From contig DJTE01000014.1 of NCBI GenBank assembly GCA_002439165.1, forward strand, positions 1-64,000: a stretch of 64,000 bases of DNA, written 5' to 3'. This document shows positions 57,797 to 64,000 of the stretch, one piece after another. The DNA comes from Chryseobacterium indologenes. GTDB taxonomy: Bacteria; Bacteroidota; Bacteroidia; Flavobacteriales; Weeksellaceae. The notes under the pieces are model-generated. The model was not told the DNA's origin and ran no database searches. It worked only from the letters and a program-made list of their open reading frames with translations. The position numbers and the translations under genes were made by a program. Numbering within the stretch: position 1 is the stretch's first letter; each line of letters starts with the position of its first letter.

Positions 57797-58714
57797 ATGG
57801 CGAAAAAATCTGCATCAGCATCTCCGGAATTTGTCTCCATATTCACATTTGAAGAACTGCTTGAGCAGGTGGAGTTTGATCTCCGCGTGAAGGAGTTTGT
57901 AGTGATGGAAATTGATAAGGCCAGTTATGCTGTAAAGCTCAATACCCCTTACCGCTCAGATTATTTCTGTATTTTTATGGTACAGCAGGGAGACATCCGT
58001 TTCAGGCTTTATGATCAGAGTTATGAAGTTTCCAAAGGAGATATTGTCTTTTGCCCGATGTCTGAAACCTTCTGGGTAGAAAAGATTGCAGAGGATTACA
58101 AATCCAAATACATTTTCTTCTCCGCAGATTTTATTTCCCAGGCCGGTTTTAATTATAAATCGAATCATGTGATGAAAAGCCTGTCATCCGATCCTACCCA
58201 TATTATCAGGAATGAGCCGGATCTGTTCAGAAGAATCAATTTTCATCTGGATGAGCTGAAAGCACTGAATAACACGGAGAAAGATAATTACTACTTCAAT
58301 GAAATGATCTGGCATCACTTTTCATTGGTGATTTATGAGATCGATAATTATTTCAAAAAAATAGAAAAACCGCATCAGGTTACCCTTCGTGAAGATGAAC
58401 TGACGACCAGTTTTTTTACCCTCGTGCAGGAACATTTTAAAGAGGAGCATAATGTTCAGTTCTATGCGGACAGGCTTTTTATCAGTCGTAAATACCTGAC
58501 CAAAGTAATCAATAAAACCATGTTTAAATCTCCCCGGGATATTATTCATCAGGTATTGGCAGTAGAAGCCAGACTCCTGCTCAAAAATCCCAACCTGAAT
58601 GTAAACGAGGTGGCCGCACAGCTGAAATTCTCCGATCAGGCATCGTTCAGTAAGTTTTTTAAAAAACACGTCGGAAAGTCTCCGCTGGAATACCGTAAAG
58701 ATGATTTGTATTGA
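57797..58714 (+). CDS. AraC-family regulator, probably of the RND operon
   Basis: A 305-aa regulator with a cupin-like N-terminal sensing domain and a C-terminal AraC double HTH (FYADRLFISRKYLTKVINKT, then NVNEVAAQLKFSDQASFSKFF). It lies 220 bases upstream of an RND efflux operon on the same strand, an arrangement common for AraC regulators that control efflux. The inducer is unknown. Confidence 0.9.
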   Translation: MAKKSASASPEFVSIFTFEELLEQVEFDLRVKEFVVMEIDKASYAVKLNTPYRSDYFCIFMVQQGDIRFRLYDQSYEVSKGDIVFCPMSETFWVEKIAEDYKSKYIFFSADFISQAGFNYKSNHVMKSLSSDPTHIIRNEPDLFRRINFHLDELKALNNTEKDNYYFNEMIWHHFSLVIYEIDNYFKKIEKPHQVTLREDELTTSFFTLVQEHFKEEHNVQFYADRLFISRKYLTKVINKTMFKSPRDIIHQVLAVEARLLLKNPNLNVNEVAAQLKFSDQASFSKFFKKHVGKSPLEYRKDDLY

Positions 58715-58934
58715 TAATCAATAGATTATATTTTTTTTTAGATGTCTTTTTGATAAAAATGCGTTTTAATTTGGATAAAAACGGGTAATATGGTCAATTT
58801 TATGCTGTATAAATGATATTTCTCATGTTTTGAAAAATAAGGAGTCTTTTTGACAAAACAAGAGGTTCTTTGAATATTTCCCTTGAATTTTTTTCGGACG
58901 AATTTTGCCCGGTAAATTTAAAAGGAATATTGTT

Positions 58935-60080
58935 ATGCAGAGATTTTTTATCCAGAAATCCACCATCCTTTTCCTCTCGCTTATTGTTCTGGCGGGATGT
59001 AAGAAAAGTAATCCCAATCAGTCTTATCAGCAGCAGGCACCTGAACTTCCGGTAGAAACCGTAAAGCAGGGGGATGCTTCTGTTTCCAGAGAATATGCCG
59101 CCTCTGTTGAAGGGGTTTCCAATGTAGAGATCCGCCCTCAGGTAACCGGTTATTTAAGCAAAATTTTTGTAGATGAAGGAGATTATGTGAGAGCGGGGCA
59201 GCCCCTGTTCAAAATTGAAGACCAGGTATTCCGTGAGCAGCTGAAAAGCGCACAGGCCGCTCTGATCACCGCACGGGCTACTCTGGCCACTTCTAAAATA
59301 GATCTTGACAGGAAAAAAGAACTTCTGAAAAACAAAATGGTTTCCGATATCCAGGTGAAAGAAGCTGAAGCTGCGTATAACGGTGCAAGAGGTGCAGTCA
59401 GCCAGGCGATGTCCACCATCGAATCTGCGAAGATCAACCTGAATTTCTCCACGATTAAAGCTCCGGTAAGCGGATTTATCGGAAGATTCAATTACCGTCT
59501 GGGAAGTCTGATGACACCTTCCAACCAGGAGCCGATCACTCTTTTATCTGATATTCATGAGGTATATACGTATTTCAGCATGAGTGAGAATGATTTCAAT
59601 AATTTTCAGAAACAGCATGCAGGAAGCAGCATCGATGAAGTGATTAAAAATACCCCTGCGGTTTCTTTATTGCTTTCAGGCGGTGAAAAATATGCACAGA
59701 CCGGAAAAATTGATGCCGTGGAAGGGCAGTTCAACAAAACTACGGGTTCCATTACCCTGAGAGCAAAATTCAGCAACCCTGATAACCTTTTGAGAAGCGG
59801 AAATACAGGAAAGATCGTTCTCGACCAGTTTTACAGCAATGTGATCCTTCTTCCGATTGCTTCCACAAGAACCATTCAGGATAAAATTTTCGTATTTACC
59901 ATCAAAGACGGCAAAGCTATGATGCTTCCGGTAGAAGTGAACGGAAAAGCCGGAGATAATTTCATCGTTTCAAAAGGCCTGAAAGCCGGTGACCAGTACA
60001 TTGCCACAGGATTTGACAGACTGCAGCCGGGAACTCCCGTAACAGCACAGAAGAAAAATGCGCAACAGAAAAAATCGTAA
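58935..60080 (+). CDS. RND efflux membrane-fusion lipoprotein
   Basis: A 381-aa periplasmic adaptor. A lipoprotein signal ends in LAGC (Cys ~22), then come a HlyD/AcrA-type lipoyl half (SNVEIRPQVTGYLSKIFVDEG), a long alpha-hairpin (~95-165), a second lipoyl half (FSTIKAPVSGFIGRF) and beta-barrel/proximal domains. I chose the ATG at 58935 over an upstream in-frame TTG because it starts the lipoprotein signal cleanly. It links the pump encoded next (9 bases on) to an outer-membrane channel. Confidence 0.92.
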   Translation: MQRFFIQKSTILFLSLIVLAGCKKSNPNQSYQQQAPELPVETVKQGDASVSREYAASVEGVSNVEIRPQVTGYLSKIFVDEGDYVRAGQPLFKIEDQVFREQLKSAQAALITARATLATSKIDLDRKKELLKNKMVSDIQVKEAEAAYNGARGAVSQAMSTIESAKINLNFSTIKAPVSGFIGRFNYRLGSLMTPSNQEPITLLSDIHEVYTYFSMSENDFNNFQKQHAGSSIDEVIKNTPAVSLLLSGGEKYAQTGKIDAVEGQFNKTTGSITLRAKFSNPDNLLRSGNTGKIVLDQFYSNVILLPIASTRTIQDKIFVFTIKDGKAMMLPVEVNGKAGDNFIVSKGLKAGDQYIATGFDRLQPGTPVTAQKKNAQQKKS

Positions 60081-60089
60081 GAAGAAATC

Positions 60090-63000
60090 ATGTTAAAAAG
60101 AATTATAAAAAGACCCGTACTGGCAACGGTAATTTCCGTGCTGCTTGTCATTCTGGGGATCGTCGGTATGGTAAGTCTGCCGATCACAAAATTTCCGGAC
60201 ATCGCACCGCCTACCGTTATGGTAACGGCTGCCTATCCGGGTGCCAATGCGGAAACCATTGCAAGATCTGTGGCTCCGCCTTTGGAAAATGCCATCAACG
60301 GAGTGGAAAACATGGATTACATCACGTCCACTGCAAGTAATGACGGTACTTTAAGCATTACCGTGATCTTTAAATTGGGGACCGATCCCGATCAGGCTGC
60401 CATCAACGTACAGAACAGGGTAGCTCAGGTAACCAACCAGCTTCCGGCAGAAGTGGTACAGGCCGGAATCACCACACTGAAAAGACAGAACAGTATGATC
60501 GCGATGGTCTCTCTCACCAGTAAAGACGGAACTATGGATGATCTTTTCCTGGAAAACTATGCAAAGATCAACATCGTTCCCGAGCTGAAAAGAGTGAAAG
60601 GAGTAGGAGATGCTATGGTATACGGAAATAAAGACTACTCTATGAGGGTATGGCTGGATCCGAATAAACTGACTTCCTATAACCTTACCCCGGCAGAAGT
60701 TTCCCGTGCGATCCAGTCTCAGAACCTGGAAGCGGCACCCGGAAGATTCGGGGAAAGAAGTAAAGAAGCTATGGAGTATGTTCTTCGCTATAAAGGAAAG
60801 TTTACAGAACCTGAGCAGTATGAAAATATTATCATTAAAGCACTGAGTGACGGCTCCGTTCTGAAATTAAAAGATGTTGCCAAAGTGGAATTTGGCGCGT
60901 ACAGCTATACGGTTTCTTCCAATTACAATAAAAAACCTTCGGTAACGATGGCGATATTCCAGATGGCAGGATCCAATGCCAATGAAGTGCAGATCGCACT
61001 TCAGGAAAGAATGAAAGAACTGGAAAAATCGTTCCCGCAAGGCATGAATTATGAAATTCCTTATGCAACGAAAGAAGCACTGGATCAGTCGATCGACCAG
61101 GTAATCCATACCCTGATAGAAGCATTTATCCTGGTATTCATCGTGGTGTATATCTTCCTGCAGGATTTCCGTTCCACTCTGATTCCGGCTATTGCAGTTC
61201 CGGTATCGATTGTAGGAACATTCTTCTTTATGAAAATTTTCGGGTTTTCAATCAATATCCTGACGTTGTTTGCCCTGGTACTGGCCATTGGTATTGTGGT
61301 AGATGACGCCATTGTCGTCGTGGAAGCGGTCCATGCTAAAATGGAACATAAAAAACTCAACCCGAGGGCCGCAACCATGTCGGCGATGAGCGAGATCACA
61401 GGAGCTATTGTTTCAATTACCCTGATCATGTCTGCCGTATTCGTTCCGGTAGCGTTTATGAGCGGTTCTACGGGACTGTTTTATCAGCAGTTTGCTTTAA
61501 CTTTAGCCATTGCCATCGTTATTTCTGCGGTAAATGCCTTAACACTGAGCCCCGCTTTATGTGCTTTGTTACTGAAGCATAACCACGGAGGAACCCATGA
61601 AAAAATGAACTTCAAAGACCGGTTTTTTGCCGGTTTTAATGCCAGCTTCAACAAGCTGACCTTCCGTTACGGAAAATCGGTGTTGTTCCTGTTAAAAAGA
61701 AAATGGGTAGCGATTGTTCTTATCCTTGTTTTCGGAGGACTGTTCGCATGGATGTCCATGACAACACCTAAAGGATTTATTCCGGATGAAGACCAGAGTT
61801 TTATTATCGTTACAGCCAACCTTGCTCCGGGAGCTTCTAAAGACAGAACTTCCCAGGTAGTTTCGGATACGGAAGACCTTTTGATGAAGAATCCGGCAGT
61901 AGATGAGGTGATTTCCGTAGATGGACTGAACCTCTTCAGTGGATCAATGTCATCCTCCGCGGCATCTATTTTCGTAAAGCTGAAAAAGGGTGAAGAGAGA
62001 GGAAAAGTGAGCAATATCAACGATATTATCGGGCAGGTTCAGGGAATGCTTTCTCAGGATAAAAGAGCCAATTTCCTTGTTCTGAATACGCCAACAGTAG
62101 ACGGTTTCGGAAATACCAGCGGGATGGAACTTGTGCTTCAGGACCGTACCAATGGAGAACTTCAGAATTTAGGAAATATTTCTTACGGAATGATGGGCGC
62201 TTTGATGCAGAGACCGGAAGTGGCCGTGGCATTTACCACCTTTGATGTTACCTATCCGCAGTTTGAAGTGCTTGTAGATGAGGTGAAGGCTGCACAGCTG
62301 GGAGTGAGTGTTGCTGATGTGCTTGGCGTAATGCAGGGATACTACGGAAGTATACAGTCTTCGGATTTCAACAGATTCGGGAAATATTACAGGGTATTGG
62401 TACAGTCTACCCCGGAAAGCAGACAGGACAAGGAATCTCTGAACGGTATTTTCGTTAAAAATAATTCAGGGGAAATGGTTCCTGTAAACACGCTGGTGAC
62501 TTTAAAGCAGGTGACCGGTGCTGAGGTGGTGGACCGTTTCAACCTGTTCAACTCTTCCAATTTAACGGTGATGCCGGCTCCGGGATTCAGTACGGGACAG
62601 GCAATGGCAGCGATAGAAGAAGTGAGCAAACAGGTACTTCCGCCGGGATATACCTATGATTATAAAGGAATGAGCCGTGAAGAGGTTTCGGCAGGTTCAC
62701 AGTCGGTGATGATCTTCGGATTGTGTATTGTGTTTGTATTTTTCCTGCTTTCTGCGCAGTATGAAAGCTATGTCCTTCCTTTAGCGGTGCTGATCGCTAT
62801 TCCGGTAGGTTTATCAGGAGTATTTGTAGGAATCACGCTGGCAGATCTTTCCAACAATATTTATGTACAGATCGCTTTGGTGATGCTGATCGGGCTTCTT
62901 GCCAAAAACGGGATCCTGATCGTGGAATTTGCCATTCAGAGAAGAAGAGCAGGGAAAAGTCTGATCGCTTCGGCAGTAGAAGGGGCAAAAGCACGTCTGC

Positions 63001-63230
63001 GTCCGATTCTGATGACTTCACTGGCATTCATTACGGGACTTCTTCCGTTGCTGTTTGTGGTAGGACCTTCTGCTTTAGGAAACCATTCCATCGGCTATGC
63101 AGCGGTTTCGGGGATGCTTTTCGGTACAATCCTGGGAATTTTTGTGGTTCCGGTACTTTTTGTAGTCTTCCAGGCCCTGCATGAAAAGATGAGTGGAAAA
63201 ACGATAACGGACGCCGACTGGGAATATTAA
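60090..63230 (+). CDS. RND multidrug pump (HAE1/AcrB type)
   Basis: A 1046-aa inner-membrane transporter of standard AcrB length. TM1 is at ~9-29, large periplasmic loops follow TM1 and TM7, and GIVVDDAIVVVEAV near 403 is the TM4 proton-relay Asp pair. GFIPDEDQS near 568 is the conserved start of the second half, and SAQYESYVLPLAVLIAIPVGLSG (~885-907) is a typical TM stretch. It exports hydrophobic drugs with the adaptor and the outer-membrane factor that follows. Confidence 0.95.
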   Translation: MLKRIIKRPVLATVISVLLVILGIVGMVSLPITKFPDIAPPTVMVTAAYPGANAETIARSVAPPLENAINGVENMDYITSTASNDGTLSITVIFKLGTDPDQAAINVQNRVAQVTNQLPAEVVQAGITTLKRQNSMIAMVSLTSKDGTMDDLFLENYAKINIVPELKRVKGVGDAMVYGNKDYSMRVWLDPNKLTSYNLTPAEVSRAIQSQNLEAAPGRFGERSKEAMEYVLRYKGKFTEPEQYENIIIKALSDGSVLKLKDVAKVEFGAYSYTVSSNYNKKPSVTMAIFQMAGSNANEVQIALQERMKELEKSFPQGMNYEIPYATKEALDQSIDQVIHTLIEAFILVFIVVYIFLQDFRSTLIPAIAVPVSIVGTFFFMKIFGFSINILTLFALVLAIGIVVDDAIVVVEAVHAKMEHKKLNPRAATMSAMSEITGAIVSITLIMSAVFVPVAFMSGSTGLFYQQFALTLAIAIVISAVNALTLSPALCALLLKHNHGGTHEKMNFKDRFFAGFNASFNKLTFRYGKSVLFLLKRKWVAIVLILVFGGLFAWMSMTTPKGFIPDEDQSFIIVTANLAPGASKDRTSQVVSDTEDLLMKNPAVDEVISVDGLNLFSGSMSSSAASIFVKLKKGEERGKVSNINDIIGQVQGMLSQDKRANFLVLNTPTVDGFGNTSGMELVLQDRTNGELQNLGNISYGMMGALMQRPEVAVAFTTFDVTYPQFEVLVDEVKAAQLGVSVADVLGVMQGYYGSIQSSDFNRFGKYYRVLVQSTPESRQDKESLNGIFVKNNSGEMVPVNTLVTLKQVTGAEVVDRFNLFNSSNLTVMPAPGFSTGQAMAAIEEVSKQVLPPGYTYDYKGMSREEVSAGSQSVMIFGLCIVFVFFLLSAQYESYVLPLAVLIAIPVGLSGVFVGITLADLSNNIYVQIALVMLIGLLAKNGILIVEFAIQRRRAGKSLIASAVEGAKARLRPILMTSLAFITGLLPLLFVVGPSALGNHSIGYAAVSGMLFGTILGIFVVPVLFVVFQALHEKMSGKTITDADWEY

Positions 63231-63247
63231 TCCAAATGATTATAACA

Positions 63248-64000
63248 ATGAATTCAATTAAAAATATAGCTTATATCGCACTTATTTCAGGGGTAGCAGT
63301 ATCCTGCAAAGTTCAGAAATATGAGCAGCCTGAAGTGAAAATGCCAGAAACATTCAGAAATGACAGTCTTGCAGCAGATACTCAGGAGAATATCGCAAAG
63401 ATCAGCTACAAAGATTTTTTTAAAGATCCTGTTCTTGTTGCTTTGATTGATAAAGCAATGGCACAGAACAATGATCTTCTTGCCGCGCTGAAGCAGATAG
63501 AATATGCATCACTGGCTTATAACCAAAGCAAATGGGGAAATGTTCCGGTGATCAGCGGAGGCCTTAATGCCAATATCAGCAGGCCTTCTGATAACAGTAT
63601 GAACGGAATGATGGCGGGACAGTTTATGGGTAAAAGATACATGGAAGATTATACGGCTTCCGTGAATATTTCCTGGGAAGCGGACATCTGGGGCAAGATC
63701 AGAGGCAGGAAAGAACAGGCTTTGGCGGAATACCTTAAAACACAGGAAGCGGCAAAGGCAGTGAAAACCCAGCTGGTAGCTTCTGTGGTGCAGGGATATT
63801 ATAATCTGCTGATGCTGGATACCCAGCTGGACATCACAAAATCCAATCTCACCTATGCAGACAGTACCCTGAAATATCTTGAAAAACAGCAGGAATTGGG
63901 ACTTACAACCGCGCTGGCAGTACAGCAGCAGGAGATTGTAAAAGATCAGATCCTGAAATCGATTCCGGCCTTAGAAAGTTCGGTTGCCATTCAGGAAAAC
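63248..64000 (+). CDS. Outer-membrane efflux lipoprotein (TolC/OprM type), cut by window end
   Basis: The first 251 codons of an outer-membrane factor, with no stop before the window end (full family length is ~460-480 aa). A lipoprotein signal ends in SC (Cys ~20); an in-frame ATG at 63236 is an alternative start. The segment SWEADIWGKIRGRKEQALAEY is diagnostic of the NodT/OprM family. It completes the tripartite RND system with the two genes before it. Confidence 0.92.
   Translation, partial: MNSIKNIAYIALISGVAVSCKVQKYEQPEVKMPETFRNDSLAADTQENIAKISYKDFFKDPVLVALIDKAMAQNNDLLAALKQIEYASLAYNQSKWGNVPVISGGLNANISRPSDNSMNGMMAGQFMGKRYMEDYTASVNISWEADIWGKIRGRKEQALAEYLKTQEAAKAVKTQLVASVVQGYYNLLMLDTQLDITKSNLTYADSTLKYLEKQQELGLTTALAVQQQEIVKDQILKSIPALESSVAIQEN

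Overview
The window looks like chromosomal DNA of a Bacteroidota bacterium of the Flavobacteriales, most likely Chryseobacterium or a close Weeksellaceae relative. The evidence is the moderate-to-low GC composition, the lack of Shine-Dalgarno sequences, Bacteroidota-type promoters (TTTG, about 19 bases, TAnnTTTG), the protein families, and a 13-bp palindromic intergenic repeat of a type I associate with flavobacteria. No rRNA, tRNA, CRISPR array, transposase or integrase was found.

Layout. 1-1343: four tandem copies of a ~335-bp non-coding repeat. 1374-8516 (minus): a serine beta-lactamase-fold hydrolase, a membrane-anchored XRE regulator, and a 1620-aa exonuclease/RecQ/UvrD helicase fusion. 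8874-15779 (minus): an eight-gene set that I read as an unusual RiPP (modified peptide) locus. In transcription order it encodes a ClpB-D1-like AAA+ ATPase, a TrpRS-like protein, a radical SAM enzyme with a PqqD-like N-terminus, two identical 66-aa precursor-like peptides, a second TrpRS-like protein, a GNAT acetyltransferase and an MFS exporter. Both TrpRS-like proteins keep the HIGH-type motif but have replaced the KMSKS loop. This is the best candidate for an undescribed system. 16883-19937 (plus): a retropepsin-like protease, an AraC regulator and a siderophore-interacting-type flavoprotein.

20065-28070 (plus) is conflict or defence-like. A pair of DUF262 (GmrSD-like) proteins is followed, after a terminator, by a tightly packed trio: a membrane protein, a TRAFAC-like GTPase, and a protein with a possible GTPase-associated N-terminus, coiled coil and membrane segment. 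28943-51819 (plus) is a ~23-kb operon-like run of proteins without signal peptides: a tiny coupled ORF, a subtilase with an insertion before its catalytic Ser, a metzincin, two giant proteins (2279 and 2060 aa) and two paralogous tail-fibre-like proteins. It resembles a large protein assembly or effector locus whose function I cannot name. Two exported surface-type proteins follow (52123-53710).

54417-64000: a divergent Lrp regulator and DHA2 drug exporter, a metallophosphoesterase with a textbook Bacteroidota promoter, an AraC regulator, and an RND efflux operon (adaptor, pump, start of the outer-membrane factor) that runs off the window end.
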